A stretch of DNA of 64,000 bases from Lentzea californiensis (GCF_024648825.1 NZ_JANBBE010000007.1:418670-482669); one strand, 5' to 3'. Shown: positions 8,490 to 17,516, numbered from the stretch's first letter. Program-made: numbers and translations. Notes: generated by a model not told the origin, from the sequence alone.

Positions 8490-9451
8490 TGCGTCGCGGG
8501 CTTGGGCACGGCCACGCGCGAGAGCACGTCGGCCAGCACCTCGGACGTCGTGACGCCCGACAAGACGCTCTCGCGCGTCAGCACCAGCCGGTGTGCGAGC
8601 ACCGGGTCCGCGATGTCCTGCACGTCCTGCGGCACCACGAAGTGCCGCCCCTTCGACGCCGCGTACACCTGTGCGCAGCGCACGAGCGTCCGCAGGCCAC
8701 GCGTCGAGGTGCCGAGCCGCAGCCGTTCGTCGGTGCGGGTACCCGTGCCCAGCTCCGAGATGTACTGCAGGATCGGGTCGGCGACGTGCAGCAGCTGCAG
8801 CCGTCCGCTGAACGCGCTGATCTCCCGCGGCGACGACACCGTGCGCACGTCGGCGATCCGGCCCGCGCCGCTGCCGGGACGCAACACGTCCAGCTCGTCC
8901 TCCACCGACGGGTAGCCGATGGAGGTGCGCAGCATGAAGCGGTCGAGCTGCGCCTCGGGCAGCCGGTACGTGCCGTCGAGGTCGATCGGGTTCTGCGTGG
9001 CCACCACGAGGAACGGGTCGGGCACCGCGTGCCCGACGCCGTCGATCGTGACGGTCCGCTCCTCCATGACCTCGAGCAGCGCGGACTGCGTCTTGGCCGC
9101 CGCGCGGTTGATCTCGTCGGCCAGCACGATGTTCGCGAACACGGGACCGGGCCGGAACCGGATCTGGCCCGTCTGCGGGTCGTAGACCGAGGTGCCCGTG
9201 ACGTCGGACGGCAGCAGGTCGGGCGTGAACTGCACGCGCCGCGACACCCCGCCCAGCGCGCCCGCGACGGCACGCGCCAGCGTCGTCTTCCCCGTGCCGG
9301 GCACGTCCTCGAGCAGCACGTGACCACCCGCGAACATAGCCACCAGCACGAGGTCGACGACGTCGCGCTTGCCGCGCACGGCGCTCTCGACCGCGTCCGC
9401 GAGGCGCGTGTGCAGGTCGCGGAAGGCCGAGACCTCACCGGTGTCGATCAC
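8486..9451 (-). CDS. MoxR family AAA+ ATPase
   Basis: A 321-residue cytoplasmic ATPase. Walker A PGTGKTTLAR (51-60), Walker B IVLADEINRA with D112 and E113, sensor 1 in FLVVATQNPID, and an arginine-finger region in PEAQLDRFMLR; the C-terminal lid ends in LSRVAVP. The GTG start has GAAGAGGAAAA upstream and overlaps the stop of the surface-protein gene. MoxR proteins act as chaperones for metal insertion or complex assembly with vWA/DUF58 partners, and the next genes fit that arrangement. Confidence 0.94.
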   Translation of the reverse strand: MIDTGEVSAFRDLHTRLADAVESAVRGKRDVVDLVLVAMFAGGHVLLEDVPGTGKTTLARAVAGALGGVSRRVQFTPDLLPSDVTGTSVYDPQTGQIRFRPGPVFANIVLADEINRAAAKTQSALLEVMEERTVTIDGVGHAVPDPFLVVATQNPIDLDGTYRLPEAQLDRFMLRTSIGYPSVEDELDVLRPGSGAGRIADVRTVSSPREISAFSGRLQLLHVADPILQYISELGTGTRTDERLRLGTSTRGLRTLVRCAQVYAASKGRHFVVPQDVQDIADPVLAHRLVLTRESVLSGVTTSEVLADVLSRVAVPKPATQ

Positions 9452-11610
9452 TTTTCCTCTTCTCCACGACGCACACCGATGCGCAGCAGGAACGCGCACG
9501 CCAGCAGACCCAGTCCGCCCGCGCCCATCGGCGCGGTCTCCACTCCGGCAGGAGCCATCCGCGGGATGCAGTTCGGCTTGCCCGCGCACTCGTCGTAGGT
9601 GAAGGTCGTGTTCTTCTGCGCCGAGTCGACCTGGCCTGCTCCGGAGGCGGCGAAGGCCCGCACCACGATCGCGTTGCTGCCCTCGTCCACGTCGATGGAC
9701 GCCGACGTCGCGCTGCACGGGATTCCGACCGAGTACCCGTACGTCTTGTTCACGACCTCGCAGCGGCCGTTGTGGCTCGCCCAGTCGGCGGGCGGCGCCA
9801 GGGTGACCCGGCGGGTCGGGTTCGTGCGCAGACCCGAGATCGACGAGATCACCACGGCACCCGCGCTCGGCAGCGAGGGCGGCGGCGGCGGTGGAGGAGG
9901 CGGCGGGGGCGGAGGTGTGGTCGTCGTCGTGACCGGCGGAGGAGGAGGCGGCGGCGGAGGCGTGGTGGTCGTGGTCGGCGGCGGATTGTTGGGCGGCGGG
10001 TTGTTCGGGGGCGGCGGTACCACCGTGAACGCGGCCATGCCCGCGGCACCGGCCGTCGACGCCGTCGAGGCGCGCACCGTCACGTCGAGCCTTCCGCTCG
10101 TGCAGAACGTGGAACCCGCGCACGGCACCGAGAGATCGGTGGAGGTACCGGCCGACTGCGCCGACACCGAGCCACCGCTGAACGAACCGGAGCCCGCGAC
10201 GGTGTAACCCACGACCGGATCGGCCGACGCGGCCGCGGTCCAGCTCACCGTCACGACGAGAGCCGACGTACTGCGCGACTTCTCCCGCACCGTCACCCCG
10301 GCGGGTGCGGCCGGAGCCGTGCCGCCGGTGGAGGGCGGCGCGGAAGGAGTCGTCGGGGGCGGGGAGACCTCGGTCGTCGGCCCGTTCCCGTTGCCGTTGT
10401 TGCGCGGCGGCTTCTGCGGCTCGTTCGGGTTCGGCGGCGGGGGCGGCGGCACGGACGGCGGCGGCGAGCGGTCCGGGTCCTTCACCGGGAGTTCGGGGCT
10501 GCGGATCGTCAGCGAGCGCGTCGCGCCGTCCGCGTCGACCAGGACGCCGGTGGACGAGCCCGGCACGTTCACGAACAACCGGCCGTCGTCGAACACGAGC
10601 TCGGGGTCGGCGCCACCGGACGTGCGGACGTCGTCGCCACCGCGGCTGCCACCCCGGTCGAGGATGATGACCTTGCCGGAGCCCTTGCAGGGCACGTAGA
10701 CCTTGTCGCGGAACACCGCGGGCCGCCCCGGCTTCGGGCAGCCCATCGCACCGACGTCGACGCGCAGGACGTCACGGCCGACGACCAGCACGACGACCGA
10801 GGACGAGGGCACCGACGCGGGCACCAGGTCGGTCGGCGAGGACTGCGCGGCGATCACCTCGGCGTCGGAGCGGTCGGTCGACGAGTCGACGTCCTGCCCC
10901 GTGCCGTCGCGCACGACGACACCGCCGTCGAGACCGATGAGCGTGACGCCCTGGTCGTGCGGCACGAGGACGGTGCGGGGCCCGGCGCCGGTGACCTGGC
11001 GCTTCGAGCGCTCCTCGAACCGCTCCTCGTCGTCCGACCAGTCGAGCGACCGCAACGTGCCGCCGTGGTCGACCAGCCACAGCACGCCGCGCTCGTCCAC
11101 GACGGCGTCGGCGAGGGGCTGACCGGCCTGCCAGGTCTGCCCGACGTCGGCCAGCGTGAGCGGGTCGGCGGTGTGCACGGTGCCGGTCGCGCGGTCGACG
11201 ACGAACACCATCCCGTTCGCCACCAGCACCTTGCTCGCCGCACCGGGCGGCGCCTGCCGGCGGCCGGAGGCGAGCAGGGTGGCCAGGTCGATGACGGTGA
11301 TCTCGCCGGTGCGCCGGTTCAGGACGATCAGCCGGCCGTCCTCCTGCGCGATCTCCAGCTGCGAGTCGGGGCCGCTGATCTGCAACCGCGTCTGCGGCTT
11401 GCCCGAACCGGGGTTGATCTGCACGACCTCACCGCGCTGGTCGTCGCCGAGCCAGGTGAGCCCGTCCGACACCGCGACCGACGTGCGGGAGATGCCCTGC
11501 CCGAGCGCGGCGCCCGCGAGCACCAGAACACCCAGCAGAGCCGCGACGAAACTCGCCGACTCCCGCCCTCCACCGGAGATAATGCGTCTGATCCGGTGCC
11601 ACCAAGACAT
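9448..11610 (-). CDS. Large surface protein with Pro-rich linkers and Fn3-like domain
   Basis: A 720-residue protein that heads the MoxR operon. An N-terminal membrane or signal segment (FVAALLGVLVLAGAALG) is followed by a repeat-rich beta domain (residues about 45-370) with propeller-like motifs such as LTWLGDDQRGEVVQINPGSG. A Pro/Thr linker, an Fn3-like domain (VTVSWTAAASADPVVGYTVAGSG), a long polyproline-threonine linker, a second beta domain and a C-terminal anchor (GGLGLLACAFLL then RRGEEEK) follow. GGGGAGGG sits about seven bases before the ATG. It is probably the exported partner assembled or controlled by the MoxR-DUF58 machinery; no catalytic motif is visible. Confidence 0.85.
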   Translation of the reverse strand: MSWWHRIRRIISGGGRESASFVAALLGVLVLAGAALGQGISRTSVAVSDGLTWLGDDQRGEVVQINPGSGKPQTRLQISGPDSQLEIAQEDGRLIVLNRRTGEITVIDLATLLASGRRQAPPGAASKVLVANGMVFVVDRATGTVHTADPLTLADVGQTWQAGQPLADAVVDERGVLWLVDHGGTLRSLDWSDDEERFEERSKRQVTGAGPRTVLVPHDQGVTLIGLDGGVVVRDGTGQDVDSSTDRSDAEVIAAQSSPTDLVPASVPSSSVVVLVVGRDVLRVDVGAMGCPKPGRPAVFRDKVYVPCKGSGKVIILDRGGSRGGDDVRTSGGADPELVFDDGRLFVNVPGSSTGVLVDADGATRSLTIRSPELPVKDPDRSPPPSVPPPPPPNPNEPQKPPRNNGNGNGPTTEVSPPPTTPSAPPSTGGTAPAAPAGVTVREKSRSTSALVVTVSWTAAASADPVVGYTVAGSGSFSGGSVSAQSAGTSTDLSVPCAGSTFCTSGRLDVTVRASTASTAGAAGMAAFTVVPPPPNNPPPNNPPPTTTTTPPPPPPPPPVTTTTTPPPPPPPPPPPPPSLPSAGAVVISSISGLRTNPTRRVTLAPPADWASHNGRCEVVNKTYGYSVGIPCSATSASIDVDEGSNAIVVRAFAASGAGQVDSAQKNTTFTYDECAGKPNCIPRMAPAGVETAPMGAGGLGLLACAFLLRIGVRRGEEEK

Positions 11611-11798
11611 AACGCGCCCTCCCCTCGCCCGCCGGGCATGCTAACCCCCGGCTCTGACAACTTCGGGCGGCGCATGGTTCCCGGTTCGCCCGGTCAGCCG
11701 GCTGGCAGACATCAGGAACACTGATGGCGAGGCCTGACAGTTTCGAAAACCGAATGGCGTTCCCCCAACCCGACCAACGCGTAAGGCAGAGTGGACGC

Positions 11799-12443
11799 AT
11801 GGAGATCCCCGGCATGGGACTTGCCAAGCAGGCGCTCGACACCGCCCTCGGCACGACGGTGGCCGTCGCGGCCGTTCCGGCCCGCGTGCTGAGCCTGCTC
11901 GGCGAGGTCGAACAGCTCGTCCGCAAGGTCAACGGCACGATCGACTCCGTCGACGGCATCGTCGCGAGGGCCGGCACGCTGGTGGACCGCACGGCCAACG
12001 TCGTGGCGGACGCGGAGAAGGCCGTCGACGAGGTCCGCGCGATCACGGCGAGCGCGAGCGACGTCGCCGAACGGGCCGGGCTGGTCGTCACGTCGGCCGG
12101 CCACACCGCGAACACGGCCAACGAGCTGATCGACATGTACGAGCCGCTCGCCAAGCAGGCCCAGCCGCTGGCGAAGCGGTTCGTGGACGAGCTCTCCCCG
12201 CACGAGGTCGAGGCCGCGATCAAGCTGGTCGACGAGCTGCCGGTGCTGACGGAGCACCTGATCAGCGACATCCTGCCGATCCTCGCGACCCTGGACAAGG
12301 TCGGACCCGAGGTGCACCAGCTGCTCGAGGTCACGAGCGACATGCGCCAGGCGATCCTCGGCATCCCCGGCTTCTCGTTCATGCGCCGCCGCGGCGAGAA
12401 AAAAGAAGAGGAAGAAGGTGTGAAAGAGGACGACAACGGGTAG
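11799..12443 (+). CDS. Phasin-like helical protein
   Basis: A 214-residue, almost entirely helical protein. After a GLAKQALDTALGTTVAVAAVPARVL helix it runs through heptad-like repeats (VNGTIDSVDGIVARAGTLVDRTANVVADAEKAVDEV, then ASDVAERAGLVV) and ends in a highly charged KKEEEEGVKEDDNG tail. Such proteins in actinobacteria are often left hypothetical or compared to phasins, which coat storage granules; here that is only a resemblance. An ATG at 11724 could extend it by 25 residues of unlikely composition, so 11799 is preferred. Confidence 0.8.
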   Translation: MEIPGMGLAKQALDTALGTTVAVAAVPARVLSLLGEVEQLVRKVNGTIDSVDGIVARAGTLVDRTANVVADAEKAVDEVRAITASASDVAERAGLVVTSAGHTANTANELIDMYEPLAKQAQPLAKRFVDELSPHEVEAAIKLVDELPVLTEHLISDILPILATLDKVGPEVHQLLEVTSDMRQAILGIPGFSFMRRRGEKKEEEEGVKEDDNG

Positions 12444-12452
12444 CCCACCCGA

Positions 12453-12719
12453 ATGACGACCGACTTTCACGAGGACCGGCTGACCTGGTGGCTCCTGACC
12501 AGCGTGTTCGGCCTGCTCGCCGCGATCAACGCCGCACTGGCCGTCACGGAGAGAACGACCTGGCCCTACGCGCTCGCGGCGTTGCTCCTCACCGCGAGCG
12601 CGTGGAGTGCCAGACAGGCCCTCAGGCCTTTCCCGTCGTCTGACGCGTCAGGTTCGACGGTGACCCGAACCGGAACGCCCGCACCCGATAGGTCGCGGTT
12701 TTCTCGTCTGGAAGTGTGA
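12453..12719 (+). CDS. Small two-helix membrane protein
   Basis: An 88-residue protein starting nine bases after the phasin-like gene. Two membrane segments are visible (WWLLTSVFGLLAAINAALAV and YALAALLLTASAWSA). The last 30 or so residues (SSDASGSTVTRTGTPAPDRSRF) lie over the 3' end of the convergent lipoprotein gene and look like antisense-driven sequence. The overlap of 98 bases is long but both genes appear coding upstream of it. No known family. Confidence 0.55.
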   Translation: MTTDFHEDRLTWWLLTSVFGLLAAINAALAVTERTTWPYALAALLLTASAWSARQALRPFPSSDASGSTVTRTGTPAPDRSRFSRLEV

Positions 12720-13293
12720 TCACCCCGTACGAGGTGGTGTCCGGGTCGAGTTGCACGGCGACGCGGTAGTCCGCCGCGCCCGCGGGCCTGACCTCGATCA
12801 GGTAGCCGTCCTCGTCCGACGCCCGGTCCCGCCAGGTGAACAGGATCCCGTTGGCGTGTTTCACCTCCGCCTTCAGATCCGCCGCAGCCGCCTCGGGTGA
12901 GGCGACAGGCGCCCCGCCCCCGCCGGTCTCGACCGGCGCGGTCCAGTCCGGCCCTTCGATCTCCGGCACCTCGTCACCCAGGGGCAACGTGACGTCCACA
13001 GTGGCCGAAGCGGGTCCGCTGTACGGCCGGACCCGGTAGTAGAACTCGGTTTCCGGGATCAGGTCCGGGTGCTCGTAGGTGTTCTTCGCCGGTGTGGCGA
13101 ACTCCAGGATCGTGTAGTCCCCGTCCCGGGTGTTCGCGTACTCCACGACCTGCCCGGCCGACCCCGCCTCCGGACGCCAGTGCAGCGTCACGTCGACCGG
13201 CGAGGTCAGCTCGGACTTCAGCACGGGGTCCTGCTGTTCCTGGCCACAGGCAGCCAGGAACAGCAGGAGTACCACAGCCGGGCGTCGGATCAC
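12622..13293 (-). CDS. Fn3-like lipoprotein
   Basis: A 223-residue predicted lipoprotein: RRPAVVLLLFLAACGQ gives a lipobox with the acylated Cys at residue 16. Two fibronectin type III-like units follow (DVTLHWRPEAGSAGQVVEYA and GILFTWRDRASDEDGYLIEV), separated by a Gly/Ala/Pro linker. It probably sits on the outer face of the membrane and binds a polymer or protein. The GTG start overlaps the stop of the upstream secreted protein (GTGA), so the two are likely made together. Confidence 0.85.
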   Translation of the reverse strand: MIRRPAVVLLLFLAACGQEQQDPVLKSELTSPVDVTLHWRPEAGSAGQVVEYANTRDGDYTILEFATPAKNTYEHPDLIPETEFYYRVRPYSGPASATVDVTLPLGDEVPEIEGPDWTAPVETGGGGAPVASPEAAAADLKAEVKHANGILFTWRDRASDEDGYLIEVRPAGAADYRVAVQLDPDTTSYGVITLPDEKTATYRVRAFRFGSPSNLTRQTTGKA

Positions 13294-13892
13294 TTGCGCC
13301 AGAACCGGACGTTGCTCCAGGTGACCGTGGCGGGGCCTTGGCCGCTGGAGGTCCTGTACGCGCCGAACTTGTCGTAGAAGCTCGTACCCGAACTCGCGTA
13401 GGTGTGCGCACGCGAGCCGTTGATGTACGTGCGGTGTTCCGTGGCCGTGTTGTGCACGGTGTTCACGCGCACGGTCGCACCCACGGTCGCGCCGGTGGCG
13501 ATGGTCGCACCACCGTGCACGGCGTACAGCCGGCCGCCGCGTTCCACGGCGAGCATCCAGAACGGTCCCGCGCTGGGGGCCTCCCGGAACGTCTGCTTGA
13601 GACTGATGCGGGTGCCGCCGAGACTCGTGATCCGGAAGCTCCCCTCGAACTGGCGCGTGCCGCCGGTGTAAGTGGCGTAACGCCGCTCGGCACGCTGGTC
13701 ACCGCTCGCGGTGGAGCAGGTGAGCTGGAAAGTCAGGTTGCTGACGGTGCCGCAGCCGCGTTCCTGAACGGTGAACGACGGCGAGTAGCTGGTCCACGGA
13801 CCCGTCTCGACCTGAGCCCGTGCCGGTGTGACCGACACGAGCAGACCGGTCGCCAGCGCGATCCCCGCGACGCTGCGGAGTCGTTTGGACAT
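13290..13892 (-). CDS. Secreted jelly-roll protein, polysaccharide lyase-like
   Basis: A 200-residue secreted protein with an N-terminal signal (VAGIALATGLLVSVTPARA). The body has the pattern of small jelly-roll polysaccharide lyases and lectin-like folds: DQRAERRYATYTGGTRQFEG, FRITSLGGTRISLKQTF, AVHGGATIA and a final VTWSNVRFWRK strand. The RAERRY segment resembles the R-E-R active-site strand of alginate or glucuronan lyase families, but I cannot assign a family. GAGGAG lies eight bases before the ATG. Coupled by overlap to the downstream lipoprotein. Confidence 0.75.
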   Translation of the reverse strand: MSKRLRSVAGIALATGLLVSVTPARAQVETGPWTSYSPSFTVQERGCGTVSNLTFQLTCSTASGDQRAERRYATYTGGTRQFEGSFRITSLGGTRISLKQTFREAPSAGPFWMLAVERGGRLYAVHGGATIATGATVGATVRVNTVHNTATEHRTYINGSRAHTYASSGTSFYDKFGAYRTSSGQGPATVTWSNVRFWRK

Positions 13893-13908
13893 ACCGATAC
13901 CTCCTCAA

Positions 13909-13930
13909 AACGTGCTGAGGACAGCACGTT
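13909..13930. promoter_or_regulatory. Palindrome in divergent promoter
   Basis: AACGTGCT and AGCACGTT form perfect 8-base arms around GAGGAC, 17 bases upstream of the secreted-protein start and 43 bases before the LysR start. The position suggests an operator; the protein that binds it is unknown. A LysR dimer usually prefers a T-N11-A motif, so this site need not belong to the neighbouring LysR. Confidence 0.45.
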
Positions 13931-13972
13931 CTCTCAGGGGGCGGTAGCGGGAGCGTAGCCGATAATGATCGG

Positions 13973-14860
13973 ATGTTCGACCTCCATCGGCTGCGACTGC
14001 TGCGAGAGCTCTCCCAAAGGGGGACGCTCGCCGCTGTCGCGCAGGCGTTGAACTACAGCCCGTCGTCGGTGTCGCAGCAGCTCTCGCTGCTGGAGACCGA
14101 GGTCGGGGTGCCCCTGCTCGAGCCGGTCGGGCGGCGGGTGAAGCTCACCCCGCAGGCCGAGATCCTGGTGCGGCACACCGAAGAGGTGCTCGCCCGGCTG
14201 GACCAGGCCGAGTCGGAGGTCGCCGCGTCGCTGCACGAGATCACCGGCACGCTGCGGGTCGCGACGTTCCAGACGGCGGCGCTGGCGTTGATCCCGGCGA
14301 CGCTGGCCCGCATGAGGGACGAGCACCCGTCGCTGCGCATCGAGTTCCAGGTGCTCGACCCTGCGGAAGCGCTTTCCGCCCTGCACGCCAGGGACTTCGA
14401 CCTCGTGTTCGTGGAGGAGTGGCCGGACCAGCCGGAGGCCAGGCTCAGCGGGCTGGAGTACCGGGAACTGTGCCGGGACCCGATCCGGCTGGCCGTCCCG
14501 CGTGGACTGCCGGTCGACGAGATCGGCTCCTACCCGTGGATCATGGAGACCGGCGGCTTCCCACAGCGGATCTTCAACGTGAACTGGTGCCGGCACAACG
14601 GCTTCGAGCCGGACGTGCGCTTCTCCTCCACCGACGTGCTGGTGAAGCTGCGGTTCGTGGAACGGGGTCTCGCCGTCGCGTTGCTGCCGGATCTCGTCTG
14701 GTACGACCGGGAGATCACGGTCGACCTGCACGAGCTGCCGGTGCCGATGTCCCGGCTGCTGTTCACTGCGGCACGGGCAGGACGAGGTCAGCATCCCGCT
14801 GTGCGGGCGTTCCGCGAGGCGCTGGCGCTGTCCGTAGCGCCGCTCCGACCCCCGCGATGA
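13973..14860 (+). CDS. LysR family transcriptional regulator
   Basis: A 295-residue regulator. N-terminal winged HTH (residues 1-60: LHRLRLLRELSQRGTLAAVAQALNYSPSSVSQQLSLLE), a linker helix and a substrate-binding domain (from about 90: TLRVATFQTAALALIPATLARM). The ATG has no clear ribosome site, and transcription may begin near it. It converges with the EamA transporter gene, and the last 98 bases overlap that gene's 3' end, suggesting mutual influence. The effector is not predictable, though LysR-EamA pairs commonly control export of amino acids or related metabolites. Confidence 0.93.
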   Translation: MFDLHRLRLLRELSQRGTLAAVAQALNYSPSSVSQQLSLLETEVGVPLLEPVGRRVKLTPQAEILVRHTEEVLARLDQAESEVAASLHEITGTLRVATFQTAALALIPATLARMRDEHPSLRIEFQVLDPAEALSALHARDFDLVFVEEWPDQPEARLSGLEYRELCRDPIRLAVPRGLPVDEIGSYPWIMETGGFPQRIFNVNWCRHNGFEPDVRFSSTDVLVKLRFVERGLAVALLPDLVWYDREITVDLHELPVPMSRLLFTAARAGRGQHPAVRAFREALALSVAPLRPPR

Positions 14861-15653
14861 TCACCAGCGCCATGCCGCCCAGCGAGACCAGGCTCAGGTG
14901 CTGGCCGAGCAGCAACGCCCCGGCGAGCGCCGCCGCGGCGGGTTCGAGCGCGAGCACCACGCCGAACGTCGCGGCCTCCAGCGTCCTGAGCGCCTTGATC
15001 TCCAGCGCGTACGGGATCGCGGACGCCAGCAGCGCCACGAAGGTGCCCAGCAGCAAGATTTTCGGTTCGAACAACGTGGCACCGGCCGCCGACAGCCCGT
15101 ACGGCAGGGTGAGCGCGGCCGCGACCAGGCTGGCCCCGGCGACACCGCCGATGCCGAGCCCCGCGGTCGCGACCTTGCGGCCGGCCAGCACGTAGCAGGC
15201 CCAGAACGCGGCCGCGAACAACGCGAGCGCCACACCGATCAGGTCGAGCTTCGCGCCGGTGTACTCGCGCACGCCCAGCACGACGATGCCCACGAGCGCC
15301 AGTCCGACCCACAGGAAGTCCCTGGGCCGCCTGCTCAGGACCGCCGCGAGCCCGAGCGGCCCGAGGAACTCGATCGTGACCGCCACGCCGAGCGGGATCC
15401 GGTCGAGCGCGAGGTAGAACGTGCCGTTCATGCCGGCCAGCGTCAGCCCGAGCACGATCGTCTCCTGGCGGATCTTCGGCCTGGCGACCAGTGCCAGCAT
15501 CAGCGCCGAGATGCCGAGCCGGAGCGCCGTGGCACCCGGTGCGCCGATCTGCCCGAAGAGCTGGCTCGCGAACGCCGCACCGAACTGCAGGAAGATGACC
15601 GAGCCGAGGACCAGGAAGACCGCCATGCGCCCAGTCTCGGTTCCGAGGTCCAT
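14763..15653 (-). CDS. EamA/DMT family transporter
   Basis: A 296-residue integral membrane protein with ten predicted helices in two EamA repeats, beginning VFLVLGSVIFLQFGAAFASQLFG and GATALRLGISALMLALVA. The order resembles RhtA-type threonine/homoserine exporters: GMNGTFYLALDRIPLGVAVTIEFLGPLGLA and ALEIKALRTLEAATFGVVLALEPAAAALAGALLLGQ. It likely exports small metabolites; the substrate is unknown. It shares a divergent promoter with the pseudouridine synthase and overlaps the LysR gene tail to tail. Confidence 0.92.
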   Translation of the reverse strand: MDLGTETGRMAVFLVLGSVIFLQFGAAFASQLFGQIGAPGATALRLGISALMLALVARPKIRQETIVLGLTLAGMNGTFYLALDRIPLGVAVTIEFLGPLGLAAVLSRRPRDFLWVGLALVGIVVLGVREYTGAKLDLIGVALALFAAAFWACYVLAGRKVATAGLGIGGVAGASLVAAALTLPYGLSAAGATLFEPKILLLGTFVALLASAIPYALEIKALRTLEAATFGVVLALEPAAAALAGALLLGQHLSLVSLGGMALVIIAGVGAALRTAPAPRGTPAQRDADLVLPVPQ

Positions 15654-15683
15654 TCAGTACAGCGAACGTCTGCGAGCGATATC

Positions 15684-15700
15684 GTTCGGTTTTTCCGAAC
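15684..15700. promoter_or_regulatory. Inverted repeat between EamA and pseudouridine synthase genes
   Basis: GTTCGG and CCGAAC flank five T residues, 31 bases upstream of the EamA start and 20 bases before the opposite gene. The site sits where a repressor could block both promoters. No matching regulator is identified. Confidence 0.35.
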
Positions 15701-15719
15701 ATTTAGACTGGCCGGTGCG

Positions 15720-16628
15720 ATGAGACGCAAACCCTCCTCCCCTCTCCCCCAGCGCCACGGCCTGGACGCGGCCCGGCTGAAGCTGCCCTCCGAGGGCGCC
15801 TGGCCGTCGTTGCGCGAGCACCTCGTGGAACGCCTGCCGCGAGTGGCCGCCGAGCGCATCGACGAGATGCTGGCCGAGGAACGGATCTGGGGCGTCGCCG
15901 GCCCGCTGGGCGCCGACGCGCCGTTCGTGCCGGACTCCTACATCTGGTTCCACCGCGACCTGCCGGTGGAGGTGCCGGTGCCGTTCGAGGTCGGGGTGGT
16001 GTACCAGGACGACGACATCGTGGTCGCGGACAAGCCGCACTTCCTCGCGACGATCCCGCGCGGCGCGCACATCATGCAGACCGCGCTCGTGAAGCTCCGC
16101 GACTCGCTGGGCCTGCCGGACCTGTCGCCCGCGCACCGGCTGGACCGCGTGACGGCCGGGCTGGTCCTGTTCGTGGTGCGCCGGGAGACGCGCGGCAAGT
16201 ACCAGACGATGTTCCGCGACCGGCTGGTGCGCAAGGAGTACGAGGCGATCGCGCCGTACGACCCCGAGCTGGAGCTCCCTCGCGTCGTGCGCTCCCGGAT
16301 CATCAAGGAACGCGGCGTCATCACCGCGTTCGAGGTCGACGGCGAGCCCAACGCCGAGACACATGTGTCCCTTGTGGAGCATCGCGGCGCGCTGGGGCGC
16401 TACCACCTGAAACCGCTGACCGGCCGCACGCACCAGCTGCGCCTGCACATGTCCGGGCTCGGCGTGCCGATCGTGAACGACGACTTCTACCCGGTGCTGC
16501 GGGACCGTCCGCTGGACGACTTCTCCTCGCCGCTGCAGCTGCTCGCCCACACGTTGTCGTTCAAGGACCCCGTGTCGGGCGTCGACCGGTCGTTCACCTC
16601 GGGGTTGAAGCTGTCCGCCTGGTCATGA
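15720..16628 (+). CDS. RluA-type pseudouridine synthase
   Basis: A 302-residue RNA pseudouridine synthase. The catalytic motif reads HRLDRVTAGL with Asp142 (the usual form is HRLD..TSG), followed by KEYEAIAP and the C-terminal GRTHQLRLHMSGLGVPIVND signature. The N-terminal 90 residues lack an S4 domain and contain LREHLVERLPRVAAERIDEML, as in the actinobacterial RluA-like subgroup. It converts uridine to pseudouridine in rRNA or tRNA; the target site cannot be read from sequence. Its last six bases overlap the convergent phosphotransferase gene. Confidence 0.92.
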   Translation: MRRKPSSPLPQRHGLDAARLKLPSEGAWPSLREHLVERLPRVAAERIDEMLAEERIWGVAGPLGADAPFVPDSYIWFHRDLPVEVPVPFEVGVVYQDDDIVVADKPHFLATIPRGAHIMQTALVKLRDSLGLPDLSPAHRLDRVTAGLVLFVVRRETRGKYQTMFRDRLVRKEYEAIAPYDPELELPRVVRSRIIKERGVITAFEVDGEPNAETHVSLVEHRGALGRYHLKPLTGRTHQLRLHMSGLGVPIVNDDFYPVLRDRPLDDFSSPLQLLAHTLSFKDPVSGVDRSFTSGLKLSAWS

Positions 16629-17516
16629 CACGTGGGTGCGGCGGGTGTCGATCGGCTGCGGTTGCCAGACCTGGCCCATCCGGTCGAGCAACCGTGCGGC
16701 GAGCGCGCTCATCTCCGGATGGGTCTCGGTGAACGTCGCCACGACCCGCGCCCGGAACATCAGCCGGCCGCGTGCGGTCGTGCTGTACCAGAACCAGTCC
16801 TCGTCGACGACCCTGGCGAGGTGGTCGGTGCCGTCCCGCTCGGCGCGCTGCACCAGCGCGTCACCGCTCACGAACCACCGCACGCACGCGTCCTCGAGCC
16901 CGGCCGTGAAGCCGCGTTCCTCGAAGTAGGCCTGCTCGGCGGCCTCCCGCAGCTCCCTGGGCGTCTCGCTGACGGTCGCGCAGGTCGGGAAGCCGATGCG
17001 GAGGTAGACGACCTCGGTCAGCCCGTCGCCCAGTGCCGCGCCTTCGAAGTCGACGAACCTCGCTCCCCGCGGTGAGTACATGTCGTTGCCGGGACACGGG
17101 TCACCGTGCAGCAGGTCGAACTTCCCGGAGTCCTCGAGCACCAGTTCCTCCTCGGCGCCCCCGATCTCCACCTCCATCGCCCGCACGAACCGCAGGAACG
17201 GGACGGGGTCCGGGACCACCTGGCGTGGCAGCAGCCCGGCGTGCTCCGGTCCGGTGGCCATGTGCAGACGGGCGAGGCCGCGGGCGTAGGCGATCACCCA
17301 GTCCTCCCCGAACGGGTCGGAGCGCAGCCGTTCGAGCACCACGGTCCGCTTCTCGTGGTCGACGTCGAGGACACGCGGCACCACGCCGGTGTGCTCGGCG
17401 AGCCGGAGCGCGGTGACCTCGCGCTCGAACGCCACCTGGTCGCCGACCACCTGCTTGATGATCCGGTCCCCGTCCGCCCAGACACGGGACCGCTCGCCGC
17501 TCTTGAGTCGCCGCAC
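16623..17516 (-). CDS. Aminoglycoside phosphotransferase-like (APH) kinase
   Basis: A 297-residue protein of the APH/choline kinase fold. Visible motifs: KQVVGDQVAFEREVTALRL in the N lobe, the catalytic loop LLHGDPCPGN (H137, D139, N144) and the metal-binding FVDFEGAALGDG with D156. The GTG start is preferred because an upstream extension to 17714 crosses AT-rich, non-coding-looking sequence. Such kinases phosphorylate small hydroxylated metabolites or antibiotics; there is no linked resistance context here, so the substrate stays open. Confidence 0.85.
   Translation of the reverse strand: MRRLKSGERSRVWADGDRIIKQVVGDQVAFEREVTALRLAEHTGVVPRVLDVDHEKRTVVLERLRSDPFGEDWVIAYARGLARLHMATGPEHAGLLPRQVVPDPVPFLRFVRAMEVEIGGAEEELVLEDSGKFDLLHGDPCPGNDMYSPRGARFVDFEGAALGDGLTEVVYLRIGFPTCATVSETPRELREAAEQAYFEERGFTAGLEDACVRWFVSGDALVQRAERDGTDHLARVVDEDWFWYSTTARGRLMFRARVVATFTETHPEMSALAARLLDRMGQVWQPQPIDTRRTHVS

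Noticed and set aside
9880..10010. Regular GGCGG/TGGTCG repeats that suggest a tandem repeat or CRISPR-like array
   Set aside because: They encode the Pro/Thr linker of the surface protein on the minus strand; units are irregular and there are no spacers.
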